This document shows, piece after piece, positions 24,033 to 35,725 of a stretch of 64,000 nt of DNA. A program made the translations under genes and the position numbers. The notes beneath the pieces were generated by a model, which made no database searches, had not been told where the DNA came from, and worked only from the letters and a program-made list of their open reading frames with translations. The stretch is taken from assembly GCF_023065955.2 (NCBI RefSeq), contig NW_026622908.1:47279367-47343366 (forward strand), given 5' to 3'. This DNA comes from Ursus arctos. Taxonomy: Eukaryota > Chordata > Mammalia > Carnivora > Ursidae. Each line of letters starts with the position of its first letter. Within the stretch, counting starts at the first letter, position 1.

Positions 24033-24405
24033 GTTGCTATGGTTTGAATGTTTGTGTCCTCTCAAAATTCCTATTAAAATCTTGACTCCCAAAGATGATG
24101 GTGTTAATAGGTCGGACCTTTGGGAGATGCTTAGGTTATCAGAGTTGAGCCCTCCTGAATGGGATTAGTGTTCTTATAAGAGACCCTCACATCACTCCCC
24201 AGCCCCTTGCACCCCGTGAGGACACAGGGAAAAGCATCACCTATGAATCAGGAGGTGGGCCCACACCAGCTGCCATATCAAATCTGCCAGCACCATGATC
24301 TTGGACTCCCCAGCCCCACCACCATAAGAAATAAGTTCTGTTGTTTACGAGCCACAGTCTATGATATTTTTGCTATAGTTGCCCTAAAAGACTAAGGCAG
24401 ATGGT
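24033..24405 (+). mobile_element. MLT1-type MaLR LTR nested in L1
   Basis: GCTATGGTTTGAATGTTTGT, GGGATTAGTGTTCTTATAAG and GATCTTGGACTCCCCAGCC, ending GACTAAGGCAGA, match the MLT1 LTR order from end to end. Confidence 0.75.
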
Positions 24406-24784
24406 TACGTGACAAACACCTAGATTAAGAAAAAAGAAAGATGCCAAGTAAACAACTAATCTTATATCTCAAGGAACTAGGGGACAAAAGAACAAACTAA
24501 GCCCACGGTTAGCAGAATGGAGGAAATAACAAAGCTCAGGGTGGAAGTAAATGAAAGAGACTATAGAAGAACAATTTAAAAGATCAGTGAAATGGAGTTA
24601 GGCTTTTGAAAAGATTAAAAAAGAACGGTTGACAAAACTTTGGCTAGATTGACTTAGATTCAAATAAAACCCGAAATGAGGGAGGGGACATTACAACAGA
24701 TCCCAAAGAAACACAACAGATCATAAGAGATTACCTTGAACAATTATACACCAACAGATCGGATACCTCCAACATGAGTTTTTT

Positions 24785-25500
24785 TAACACCACCAAAAAA
24801 TCCTCCAGTTCTCAGCGGTCACTGACTGGGTGTCCCACAAAGTTAACTTAGATCTGTTCTGACACGTTCTACCTGGTGTTAGCATCAGATATCACAGGTG
24901 AAGGGCACAGTCCCACAGGAACCCCTACCCCTGCCCCACAATTTCTGATGCTAGTTGCAAGCCCAGGGGTCACCTGTGCTTCTAACTGACCAGTGAGAGA
25001 TCCAGGGTTCCAACAACCCCTCCTTGGGTTTGACTGATTTGCTGGAGCCACCCACAGAACTCACAGAAACATGTCACCTCCTAGATTAATGGTTGATTAT
25101 AAAAGGATAAACTCAGGTACAGGTGGATGGAAGAGATGCAGGGAGCAGGTATGGGGAAAGGGTGTGGAGTTTCTATGCTGACGAGCACACCACCCTCCCC
25201 CAAGTCTCCCCATGTTTGCGAACCTGGAATCTCATCAAGTCTCAGTGTTCAAGAGTTTTATAGAACCTAATCTGCAGGGCCCCCCCTCTCCTTCCCAGAG
25301 GTGGGTGGGTGAGGCTGAAAGCTCCAAGTTCTAGGGGTCCCACTCTGAGTCACCTCATCAGGATATACCTAGGTGTGTTCTCTTTTGAGAGTCCTAATAA
25401 GTGACAAAAGACATTGCTATCACTCAGGAAATTCTAAGGTTTTTAGGAGCTTCTTGCCAGAAACCGGAGACAACGACCGTATATATTTCTTATCATACAA
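24785..25500 (-). mobile_element. LTR-like repeat nested in L1
   Basis: CCAGGGTTCCAACAACCCCT, ACCCACAGAACTCACAG, ATCACTCAGGAAATTC and AGGTTTTTAGGAGCTTCTTG resemble an ERVL-type LTR. The subfamily and strand are uncertain. L1 ORF2 sequence resumes right after it. Confidence 0.45.
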
Positions 25501-25579
25501 CAATGACCTAGAAGAAAGGGATGAATTCCTGGAAACATACAATTGACCAAGACTGAATCATCAAGAAATAGAAAGTCTG

Positions 25580-25775
25580 GGGGCGCCTGGGTGGCTCAGT
25601 CGGTTGAGCATCTGACTTTTGATTTTGGCTCAGGTCATGATCTCAGGGTCATGAGATCAAGCCCCAAGTCTGGCTCCACACTGGGTGTGGAGCCTGCTTA
25701 AGAATCTCTCTCTCCCTCTGCCCTTCCCCCACCCCTGCTTGTGCCTGCTCTCCCTCTCTCTCAAAAAAGGAAGAG
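25580..25775 (+). mobile_element. Can-SINE nested in L1
   Basis: GGGGGCGCCTGGGTGGCTCA head, TC-rich 3' part, and a degenerated purine tail (GGAAGAGAGAGAGAGA). Confidence 0.88.
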
Positions 25776-26790
25776 AGAGAGAGATAGGGAGGAAGGAAGG
25801 TAGGTTAGGGAAGAAGGAATGAATCAGAAAATCTGAACAGACCAATAGCCAGTAAGGAGACTAAATCAAAAACCTCCCAGCAAAGAAAAGCCCAGGACAG
25901 ACTGCTTTCACAGAAAACAGAAGCAAAATAAACAAGTGGGACCACATCAAACTAAAAAGTTTCTGCACAGCAAAAACAAAACAAAAACAAAAACAAAAAA
26001 CCATCAACAGAGTCAACATGCAACCTACAGGATGAGAGAAAATATTTGTAAACCATATATCTGTTAAGGGGTTAATATCCAAAACATATAAGGAACTCAT
26101 ATAACTCCATAGTAGAAAAACAAATAACTCTATTAAGAAATGGGCAAAGGGCCCAAATAGACATTTTTCCAAAGAAAGCATACAACGGCCAACAAGTACA
26201 TGAAAAAGTGCTCAACATCACTCATCATCAGGGAAATGCAAACCAAAACCACAGTGAAATATCGCCTCACCCCAGTCAGAATGGCTGGTATCAAAAAGGC
26301 AAGAAACAACAGGTGTTGGCGAGGATGAGGAGAAAGGGGAGCCCTCGTGCACGGCTGGTGGGAATGCAAACTGGTGCAGCCACTCTGGAAAACAGTATGG
26401 AGGTTCCTCAAAAAGTTAAAAATAGAGCTGCCCTGTGAGGCAGTAAACCCACTTCTGGGTATTGACTCAAAGGAAATGAAAACACTTGCTTGAAGAGGTC
26501 CCTGCACCCCCATGTTCACTGCAGCATTATTCACAACAGTCGAGTTATGGAAGCATCCTAAGTGTCTGTCAACAGATGAATGGATAAAGAAGGTGCATTT
26601 GTATGTACAGTGAGCCGTTACACAATATTTAAAAAGAAGGAAATCCTGCCATTCGTGACAGCATGGATGAAGGTGGAGGACGTTACGCTCAGTGAAAGGA
26701 GCCAGACCCAGAAGGACAAATACTGCATAATCTCACTTACAGATGGGATTTAACAGCACTGAACTCACGGCAATAAATCACACAGCAGTG

Positions 26791-28633
26791 AAGATGTCGG
26801 TCAAGGGGTTCCAACTTCCCGCTGTAGGACCAGCAGTCCCCAGGATGTGACGCACGCCGCGGGGCTGTCACTGACAATGCTGTGTTGTGCACCTGGAAGT
26901 TTAAGAGAGCAGGTCTTAAGTGTTCTCACTACAGAAAGGGGGAGGGCAAGTATGTGAGGGCATGGAGATTACCTGGATCGTGGCAGTCCCTTCACAGTGT
27001 GTGCTTACATCCCAAGTCGCAGGGCACGGACTACGTTCGTGCAGCCTTCATTTATCAGTCACCCCTCCGTAAAGCGGGAAAAAATAGGCAAGGTCCTCAG
27101 TTGCCTCTGGAGGACGTTGGGAAGCAATCTGTTATTCTGAACAAGGGGGAAATAAGGGAAAGCGTCGTGTTTTTTCCTGCGTTTGATACCCGGACTGCAC
27201 TGTATGGCAGGTGGATGGCGAGAGGACCAACTCCAGCTTGTCAGTGAGGACCCACAGGATCAGAAACCCCCCGCTGTGTAACCCCAGTGGGAAAAAAGCA
27301 GTGTGGGTGATGATAGTGAATCATTACCTATTAAATTTACTGAGCACGATGCAATCAGGCTGAGAGAAAGCTTCTAGCTTTAAATGCGTATTTGAAAAGA
27401 TAGGCTTGAGATCATTAGCTAAAACCACGTAAAGTGTGGACAGAGCTGCCACATGGAACACTGAATTCGGGCTATTTGCAGGTCCCTTGTCCCTCCTTTC
27501 CTGGGGACAGGGTCAGATGGCAGGTGGCAAGCCCCCACCCCCCACCCCCCAGCAGCTGGACGTGGTCATGTGATTTGCATGAGCCCGTGAGCAGAAACTT
27601 CAGTGTAGTTTCCCACGTACGCTTTTCCTTCCTGCAGTTCGTTAGCGTTCCCAGTGCGGAGGCTGCGGCAGCCCGAGTCCCAGGGGAGGAAGTGCACTGA
27701 GCTGGGAGCTGGCCTGCGGTGGCGTGTAGGACAAGCCCGAAATAAGCACTGAACCGTGGGGGCTCAGCTGAACTGAGCTGGCTCAGCGGCATAATTGGTT
27801 GACCCACCCTGCCTGACCCAGAAAGGTAATATAATGAAAGCAGAGAGCTGTGGCCTTGGTTCAGTGGCCAGGGCGGGAGTGGAAAGGAAATTGTTTTCAG
27901 AGGCTGGAAAGATGGCTATTATGGGGCTGATATCGCCGTCCCAGATCGTGTATCTCTGGAGGGGAAACTCAGGAAGCTCAGGGCTGCCTCTGTGTCGGTC
28001 GGTCACTGTGGCCACATCTTGCAGAGCATTACGAGACGGAGGTCAGCTGCAAGAACTGGCTGGTGTGCAAGCCAGAGGGAAGGGATGGAGTCGGCCCAGA
28101 AACCGGAGCAGCTACAGAATTCTCACCCCCCACTGCTCAGCGGTAACCCTCAGAGGGTCCTGAGCAGCCAAGAATGGTTGAAAGTCAAGTTAAAACATAC
28201 CCACCTTGAAGGTACCACTCCGTGAGGCCACAGGCCAGGAACCTGAAGTCATCCCCAAATAAGAGGCTAAAATGCTGAGTCCCTGAAGCCGCTGCTTCCA
28301 AAGAGCGCGGCCGGGTGACTGGCGTGCGAGAAATGCCCCGCGCGCTCCGGGGTGGCGGTGAGAGCGGTACTAGACAGATCCCACCTGGGTTCCAAAAGCA
28401 GAAGCCACAGCGGCCGCCCCAGCTCCATCCCTGCGTCGTTGCCTGGCTTCAGGACGGCCCCTCCACCACTTGGAGGTTTCCTCAAGAAAAAACACACTTG
28501 CTCACTGTCCAACTCACGGCCCAGCCCAGACGCCAGGTCCAGTCAAGGCCGGCCCTCGTTATCCCAGCACCCCAGACCCACGTCCCCAGGAGCCGGGAAA
28601 GGCCATCATGTCTTAAACATAGCCACAGATGAA
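26791..28633. other. Unassigned intergenic DNA
   Basis: No gene was recognised. Open frames up to 122 codons lack domains. Confidence 0.4.
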
Positions 28634-28842
28634 GGGCGCCTGGGGGGCTCAGGCGGTTGGGCGTCTGCCTTCCGCTCAGTTCGTGATCCCGGGATCCTGG
28701 GATCGAGTCCCACGTCAGGCTCCCTGCTCAGCAGGGAGTCTGTTTCTCCCTCTCCCTCTGTTCTTCCCCTCCACTCGTGCTCTCTCTCTGGCTCTCCCCC
28801 TCTCTCTCCAATAAATAAATAAAATCTTAAAAAAAAAAAAAG
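28634..28842 (+). mobile_element. Can-SINE, sense
   Basis: GGGCGCCTGGGGGGCTCAGG head and an AATAAATAAATAAAATCTT tail, flanked by ATAGCCACAGATGA and ATAGTCACAGACGA as a diverged target duplication. Confidence 0.9.
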
Positions 28843-28859
28843 AAAGAAAGAAAATAGTC

Positions 28860-29329
28860 ACAGACGAGCTGACACGTCTAACATCACTTCCCACTGGAAC
28901 AGCTCACCCGCCTGACAGCACACTTTACCCCCCGCCTGCCGCGTCCTGTCCCTTGGCGTCCATCCCTGTGTGTCCCCTCCTCACCTGTCCCGTGCCTGCA
29001 TGTCCGCCCCCGCCTGCTTCCGCAAGGGCTGCTCCAATGGGCTGAATGAAGAACTCTTGCCTCACAGTGCGTCCAAAAATTAGTCCAAGGTCCACCAGAG
29101 AAATAAGCACAAAAATACCCCCATCGCTCCGGGAAGAAAACCCCGAGTTTTCAGAGCGGTCGGAGTAACACGTTCACCTTCCACGTTTCCCTCTCCGAGG
29201 ATGATAACTGTGAAGATAACTGTGGAATCGTGCATACTATCTGCAGTGATACTTGTTGTACGTGACGCTTGCATGTACGTCCAGCCCTGCATGTAGCCAC
29301 CATCCGTGAGGAGCTCCAACAGACGAGAA
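28860..29329. other. Unassigned intergenic DNA
   Basis: Nothing recognised. Confidence 0.35.
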
Positions 29330-29650
29330 CAGAGAGACACGAGAAAACCACAATAAAAAGGGACAAAAAATTGAACATTTTCCCAGGAAGGACATGTCCG
29401 TGACCAACAAGCATTTGAAAAGATGCTGGACAACATCAGTCCACAAATCAAGGTCGGCATGGGGCCGGTTCTCTGCACGAGGACGCCTACCGTGCGGAAC
29501 ACGGACGGTGTCTGACACCAGCTACGAGGAGCAGGCCGAAGAGATGGAGCCTTCTAGACAGCGGAGGGGTCTATCCAGATGGGCAGCGGCTCCATCAGCA
29601 CGCGCTGAGCCGAACTGAGAATACGGGCATTTCACGGGACGTAAAATTTA
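29330..29650 (+). mobile_element. Degenerate LINE-like fragment
   Basis: AAGGACATGTCCGTGACCAA, AAAAGATGCTGGACAACATC and nearby A-rich text resemble L1 ORF2 end sequence (ATGCTCAACATCACT). 29651-30357 shows no recognised element. Confidence 0.4.
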
Positions 29651-30357
29651 ACTCAATAAAACAAATTCAAACGAATCTTCTAGACAATGGAAGTCCTCCA
29701 GAGAGGACGGCTGACCAAATTGCGGCCCACCCACTTGGTAAACCGGCGTAGCCTTCCAAGACAATGAATCTGAATTATGTTTTTAGCGGACGTGTGGGGT
29801 TTTCCCGAAGCATCGGCGCGGTAGCAGGAATTTGTGAACTGGGTCTCCTGAAGAGAATGTCGGGCCTGGCTGGTGTCAGGGGCTGGCCAGACAGGGACGG
29901 GGAGCCCAGCGAGGAAGAAAGAGGAATGACGGGGGGTGCACGAAAAGCTCAGTGCTTCGAGATCTTGTTTTACCAATTTAACAGTATCTGTGCGGAGCAT
30001 TTGGGGCGGTGTAACTACTGTCTTTGTACTTGAGACTCTTATTTACAAAAATAAGCAGCAACTGATTTGTAAGTAGGGGTATAAACACCAGTGCCCAGGG
30101 TCAGGGGGACAGAGGATCCGTACCAAAGAGCCGAACTGGGGAAGCCAAGGATGGCAGCCCCCGCCCAGCCCACCCGCCGCTGACCCCTCCCCTGAGGACC
30201 GAGCGCGGTCTCTGTCTCTAAAGAAAAACACTCCTGAGGAAGAAGCCAGAGTTGGGGACCAAAGAAAGTTGACTTGGCTTGAGCTCTTGGCAGTTCATGG
30301 GATTGCGAGGTTTAAAACATAACACTTGTCCATACGAAATAGTGTAAACACGTAACA

Positions 30358-30403
30358 GGAAGTAATCATGTCTTGAGTGTAAACACCTGGGCAGGTATAT
30401 AAA
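30358..30403 (+). promoter_or_regulatory. K3 core promoter
   Basis: A GGAAGTA variant of the family GGAAGTG motif is at 30358-30364 and TATATAAA is at 30396-30403. The leader that follows matches the other copies apart from a 14-nt gap. Confidence 0.7.
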
Positions 30404-30477
30404 GGGCTCCCGGCCCAGGAGGCTCCACACCTGCACACCTGTGCTCTGACCTGCTCCACCCTCAACCCGCCAGAACC

Positions 30478-30582
30478 ATGGGCTGCTGTGGCTGTTCCGG
30501 AGGCTGTGGCTCCGGCTGTGGGGGCTATGGCTGCTCCCAGTCCAGCTGCTGTGTGCCCACTTGCTGCCAGTGCAAGATCTGA
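30478..30582 (+). CDS. KRTAP5-like: K3: micro-KRTAP5, 34 aa
   Basis: A complete but tiny reading frame with the KRTAP5 head ([10 protein letters not shown]) fused directly to the family tail (CSQSSCC, then CCQCKI). It has no [10 protein letters not shown] module, no GGSK stretch and no tail repeat array. Ten of 34 residues are Cys. The second residue is Gly, not Ser. TATATAAA lies 82 nt upstream. The leader is shorter than in the other copies because 14 nt are missing between two CTCTG direct repeats. The head and canonical terminus are intact, which fits collapse of a larger gene by recombination between repeats. It could encode a short cuticle peptide or be an inactive relic; the open frame and intact promoter favour expression. 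It is too short for usual ORF filters. Confidence 0.75.
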   Translation: MGCCGCSGGCGSGCGGYGCSQSSCCVPTCCQCKI

Positions 30583-31325
30583 GGTGCTGGCCACAGACCT
30601 CTGGTGGCCCCTGCGCACCCGGGCCCTCCAGGCAGTGACCAGGGCTGCATCCTAGACCCGCAGAGCAGAGCTCTGGCTCCTACAGGTCGGGGCTCTCCTG
30701 GAATGACCAGTGTGTCCTAAACTCCTGTTGCACAACCTTGGGTCCATCGTCCTCTGGACTGTGGCAGCCTAGTGGCCAGACCTTGGTACTCAGCTCCCGA
30801 GACCCTCAGGTCATGAGCGCCCGCAGGCCCCTGTCCCCTCTGCCAGCATTCCGGGGCTCACCACTCAAACCTCTCAGGGCTGCGAGCCCCCTTGGCACCT
30901 CCAGTGAGCTCACTGGGAGCAGCCTGAGCTGCATGTCCTCTGACCAGGGCCCTTGCTCCCCGCCCCCCACCCCTGCCTTCTTCCGGCCCCCACGTCCCTC
31001 CTTCTCCAAACCACTTGGGTGGCCCGAACCTGGATGGCCCTTGAGCTCTAGCCAGAGGGCACAGCGGCATCAGTCCCTGGGGTCCTCCCTGACCAAGGGG
31101 GTCTCCAAGCCCTGCCCTTCCTTCTTGGTCACAGATCAGGTCCTTTGCCTGTCTCTGGGATCCTCCCTTTGGTAAGGGTTCAGTCTGAACCTTCTCGATA
31201 AACACAACCCGTGCCTCCCAAGAGTTTACTCTGTGAGTCCTTGTTTCAGCTTCTACAGGAGTAAAAATATGTATAACTTTTACATAACCCCCGCCTCATA
31301 CTTTTGGGACCAACGCCCCTGCCCC
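30583..31325. other. K3 3' flank
   Basis: The first 40 nt resemble the K4 and K5 3' sequence (CTGGCCACAGACCTC). The rest is GC-rich with no gene recognised. Confidence 0.4.
31197..31202 (+). promoter_or_regulatory. K3 possible variant polyadenylation signal
   Basis: GATAAA, a weaker hexamer, lies about 615 nt past the stop. The flanks (CTCGATAAACACAACC) resemble the AATAAACGTG region below K4. Confidence 0.3.
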
Positions 31326-31329
31326 ACAT

Positions 31330-31620
31330 GGTCCCTACTGTATGAGTTTGCTCGGGCGTCCTTAACAAAGCATGACAAACCATGGCTCATGCCTCAGACA
31401 CTCTCTGTCCCCCGGTCCTGGAGGCCGAGGTCCAGGCGAGGGCAGGGCGGGTCCTCCTGAGGCCTCTCTCCTCATGTGCAGATGGCCGTGCTCTCCCTGT
31501 GTCCTCACGGGGTCGTCCCTCCGTGCATAGCTCGTCTCTGTGTCCAAGTTCCCCTTTTATAAGGACGCCAGTCCTGTTGGGTCAGGGGCTCCCTACGGCA
31601 GTTCGACTTCCTCCTAACTA
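31330..31620 (-). mobile_element. MaLR-type LTR, antisense
   Basis: CTCCTGAGGCCTCTCTCCTC, GATGGCCGTGCTCTCCC and TTTATAAGGACGCCAGTCCT give the complement of an MLT1-like LTR. Confidence 0.5.
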
Positions 31621-32370
31621 ATGATGTCGCACGGCCCCGTTCCACAGAAGGCCCCGCGTCCACGTGTGAGAACAGTCCTCACAGGAGCTCACACACGCTG
31701 GGGTCTCGTTGGGCAAGGCAGACAGACACTGGGGGGGGACTGCATGGCTGGAGCCCCCCACCCCAGGAGCCCGGCCCCACACAGGCCCGGAGGCCGCTCT
31801 GAGGGCAGGCCCTCTGATGGCCACGACCAGCGCTCGTCCACCCAACAACGTGGAAATTTCTAAACATTCTTCTGAGTTTCAGTTATAGTTCAGTTGGTTC
31901 AGTAATCACGGTTCACCAGACGCCAACCACGGCCGTCCCACGAGAAACGTCTAAAAGAGCTGGGTCCCAAAATGCCATTTGGAAGGGTCACTGCGTGGCT
32001 CAAAGAGTGAAGAATCCTCAGAGCCACACGCTGAGGGAGTTTGCGGCCACAGAGGAAGGCGAACCAGTGCCCCTGGCCTCCACGCGGCCTGGAAGCAGGC
32101 GACAGCAATACCGGGGAGCTCGCCGGGACCGGCCCTGGCCAGGGTGGAAGCCAGGAGGCGTCCCCCCCGAAACGTGTCATCCGAAGCCGGCCCTGCAAGC
32201 GTCTCCTGAAAACCTCAGCTGCGAGATTTCGTGTAAAGTCAGCCCAGGTTGGGATGTTCTAGGGGAGAAGATATGGAAGCACTGAGCCCATGAAGAAACG
32301 TGCCCTTAGGCAGATGCCACCGATCCCCACAGATGACAGTCCCCGGAGCCAAAACTCACAACTCACAACT
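31621..32370. other. Unassigned intergenic DNA
   Basis: Nothing recognised. Confidence 0.35.
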
Positions 32371-32387
32371 CAAAAATCACAAAACAT

Positions 32388-32580
32388 GGGGCGCCTGGGT
32401 GGCACAGCGGTTAAGCGTCTGCCTTCGGCTCAGGGCGTGATCCCGGCGTTCTGGGATCGAGCCCCACGTCAGGCTCCTCAGCTATGAGCCTGCTTCTTCC
32501 TCTCCCACTCCCCCTGCTGTGTTCCCTCTCTCGCTGGCTGTCTCTGTCAAATAAATAAATAAAATCTTTAAAAAAAAAAA
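32388..32580 (+). mobile_element. Young Can-SINE, GGCACAGCGG subtype
   Basis: GGGGCGCCTGGGTGGCACAG, then CGGTTAAGCGTCTGCCTTCG and TCTCGCTGGCTGTCTC, with AAATAAATAAATAAAATC and an A-tail. The target duplication AAATCACAAAACA occurs on both sides. It looks recent. Confidence 0.93.
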
Positions 32581-32589
32581 ATCACAAAA

Positions 32590-34669
32590 CACACACACAC
32601 ACGGGCCTCGTGGGACAGCCAGCAACAGCCACAGAGAGGAGGCTCCGTCAAGCCCAGGCTCCGGACCCTGAGACTATCAGACTCCGTGCAAAATAAGTGC
32701 TTTAGAAATAACTAAAGAAAATAAAACTCGTTTGGAAGCGGGAGCAGGAGGGAGCTGAACACAAGCGCCATCAAGCACACTGGGGCAGCGAACACAGAAA
32801 TTCTACAAAGGAAACCCAAACTAATTGAATTTTCAGTCTCGCTGGGTCTGGCCGGGCCAGATGCAAAGAGAATTCGTGCACAGGAGCGTAAACACCGATA
32901 CTTTATCTGCAATTCCACACGGGAACACAGACGCAGGGGGATGTGCGAGGGAGGAAGCCTGACACAGACCGCCAGGCCTCCAGATGGGGTGACGTTCAAA
33001 GAGATAACGTGGGAGAATTTTCCAGAATTTACGAGAAATGCTAATACTGAGCTTTCTGGGTCCCAAACAGGATCTATAGAAACCCACACAGTCGGCACAG
33101 TAAAGCCATCCTTCCGAGCAGCCCTGACAGGCCATCTGCTCTGTGCCTGGCACCATCAAGGGGCTAGTGACGCAGAGGTGAACACAAACAACAGAAATTC
33201 CAGTCTTGGGCTGACATTCTATGGGGAGAGACAGACAAAAAGCAAATTCGATCGTTAAATTATATTAGTGCGTTCCAAGAAAGAAAACAAAACAGGAAGG
33301 GGAAAGGACTTCCCAAAGGAAAGATGGTCCGTTCTAAAGGGTGGGGGCTCCTGGGGAAGGTGTCCGTCAGCAAAGACTTGGCAAAGCTGTGACCCATACG
33401 GTGACCCAGCGAAGGGCTTTCTCGGCCAGCCAGCGCAAAGGCCCTGAGGCAGAGGCCTGCCGAGAGACTTCGCGGGAGTTCAGCAGGTCCGTTTGCAGAA
33501 CCTTCAGCACATCTCAGTTACCGTTGGATTCAATGGCCAGTAAGGTCAGCGAGTTTGCAGAACGTTTGAAGCACACAATTAGTAGGTTAAAGATGCTGGG
33601 TGTGTACAGACTCTACATTCCGTTGTTGAAACGGGCATTTTTAAGCCGGGACAGCTGTCCGCTTACTCGCGATAAGGCTAACCTCAGCACAGCTGGAGGG
33701 AATGTTCTCCAGCCCCTCAATGACTTTTGAAAATCAACATCAAAAAGATAACTGGAAAAGCCCCACATTTCTGGAAATTCAAAAACATACCTCCCCATAA
33801 TGCATAGATTAAAGAAATAATTCCGGCAATTAGACAATATTTAGAAAAGATTTTGCATCAAAACCAGGGAGACGGGCCTGAAGTAGTACAGACTCGCGGA
33901 GAATTCACGGCCTGCGCGTTTGCATGAGAGGACAGGCCAGGGGCCTTCGCACAGGATGTAGAAAGTGCAAGAGGAGGTCACCCGGAAAGCAGCGGGGGGA
34001 ACAAATGTCCCCTCCTGGCCCTGCCGAGGCCCTGCCGCCATCCCCACCCCGGCCGGCGTCCCGCCTGGCCCCAGCTCTCCTGCCTCCCCTACGGCCTGGC
34101 GGGGTCCACCTGACCCCGGCGCCCCTTCCCCATGCCGCCCACCCTCGGAGGCCGGCTCCGGGGCCCCGGGAGGTCACTGCGCTCCGGGACCTCCAGGGGG
34201 CAGAGGCCCAGCCTCTCCCACGGGCGCCTGCACCCAAGGCACCAGGCCTGATTCTGGGAGGGTCCCAGCTGGACTCCAGGGCCCCTGTGAGCGAACGTAC
34301 TGTCCAGCCACATGCCCGTCTCTCACTCTGCAGCTACACAGAGGGGGAGCTCCTGCCCCCTCCCCATGGCTCTGGTCACCGGACCCTCCTGTGCCAACTC
34401 CGTTTGTCCTGATGCGGATGCCTCCCCGCTGGGGCCCCATACAGGCATGCAAGGCTGCTCCCCTGTGATGGCGAGGGGCCAGCCCCTGCACTCGCTGCCC
34501 CGTAACCCCGGCCCGTTCCTGGGGCTCTGCTGAGGGCTTCCTGGGGAGGCAGCTAAGAAGTCAGGCAGGGTTTCACACAAAAGCAGGACCCAGAGCCCTT
34601 CAGAGCCGTTGCTGGTGCGGCTTTCTGGGAGGCAGAATGGGGGGAAATACACCCCAAAAGGAGGGATGT
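32590..34669. other. Unassigned DNA with one old repeat-like stretch
   Basis: 33130-33480 (TGTGCCTGGCACCATCAAGG, ACATTCTATGGGGAGAGACA, GCAAAGGCCCTGAGGCAGAG) follows a common ancient mammalian repeat that I cannot name. 33920-34470 is GC-rich with overlapping open frames but no domain. No gene was recognised. Confidence 0.4.
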
Positions 34670-35065
34670 TCAAAGTGCTGTTACCACTGAACCATGTCCC
34701 CCAAAGTCATAAGCTGGAGTCCTACACCCTGGACCTCAGAATGGGACCGCCGCTAGAGACAAGGGCTTTACAGAGGTGCTGGAGGGAACATGGGGCCACC
34801 AGGGGGGCCCTGATCCCGTGGAACTGGGGTCCTGATGAGAAAAGGGCATCAGGACACAGACACGCACGGAGGGACGACCCGTGAGGACCCAGAGGGAGCA
34901 CAGCCGTCCACACACGAGGAGAGAGGCCTCAGGGGGACCTGCCCTGCCCAGGCCTGCATCTCGGGCTTCCAGCCTCCAGGACAGGGGACAGAGCATCCTG
35001 CTGTGTGAGCCCCGTCCACGGTGTTTGTCATGGTCCCCCCAGCAGAATAATGCAAGTGACACGAG
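34670..35065 (+). mobile_element. MaLR-type LTR, MLT1-like
   Basis: CATGTCCCCCAAAGTCATA, GGTCCTGATGAGAAAAGGG, GAGAGAGGCCTCAGGGG and GGCTTCCAGCCTCCAGGACA follow the MLT1-like order. Confidence 0.5.
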
Positions 35066-35214
35066 GTGCCACACGCAGGGAACCACAGAGGCCTCAGCTT
35101 CTCTCGGAGGTGACTGGAGGGTCTCAGGGGTGGCAAGTGCACGTGCACTGGAATCATCACAAGAGACATAACTGCTTTCCAAGTGGAGGGTGCTGGACAA
35201 GGGGGGATCCAGAT

Positions 35215-35725
35215 AGAGGACAGACGGAGCGAGAGAGACAGAGACAGACAGAGAGAGAGAGAGAGAGACAGAGGCAGAGAGACAGACAGAGACAGAGAGA
35301 GCCAAGGAGAGCCAGAGCTAGAGACAGAGACAGAGAGACACAGAGTCAGGGAGAGACGGAGAGACACAGAGCCAGAGAGAGACAGACAGAGAGACACAAA
35401 CACAGAGACAGAGACAGAGAGAGACAGAGAGACAGAGCCAGGGTGACACAGAGAGACAGAGAGAGATAGGGAGACAGAGAAAGACAGAGACAGAGAGACA
35501 CAGAGACAGAAAGAGACAGACACAGAGAGACAGAGAAACAGAAAGAGACAGAGAGACAGAACAGACACAGAGAGACAGAGAGATAGAGCCAGAGAGATGG
35601 GCAGAGACAGAGATAGAGAGACACAGAGACAGGCAAAGACAGAGAGACAGAGACGGAGACGGAGACAGAGAGAGACAGAGAGACAGAAAGACAGCCCGAG
35701 AAAGAGACAGAAAGAGATCTCTGCG
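35215..35725 (+). repeat. GA-rich (GAGACAGA)n satellite
   Basis: About 500 bp of almost pure purine with regular C, built from GAGACAGA and GAGAGACA units with CAGAGCC interruptions. Long open frames on both strands here (Ser/Leu-rich on minus, Arg/Glu-rich on plus) are by-products of the repeat. Confidence 0.92.

Larger units (their letters stand above)
23170..26790 (+). mobile_element. Old L1 (sense) with nested LTRs and a SINE
   Basis: L1 ORF2 endonuclease remnants are readable near 23360-23540 (KKDPTLCCLQGTHF, THRLKV). More ORF2 pieces follow at 24410-24780 and 25504-25575. The L1 continues from 25820 through TGGGCAAAGGGCCCAAATAG and GGTGTTGGCGAGGATGAGGA to a 3' end near 26790. It is interrupted by an MLT1 LTR, another LTR-like repeat and a SINE. 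All frames are broken. Confidence 0.75.

Noticed and set aside
33924..34468. Overlapping 162- and 167-codon forward frames
   Set aside because: Both are Pro/Ala-rich, in GC-rich DNA with no recognised family; neither can be preferred.
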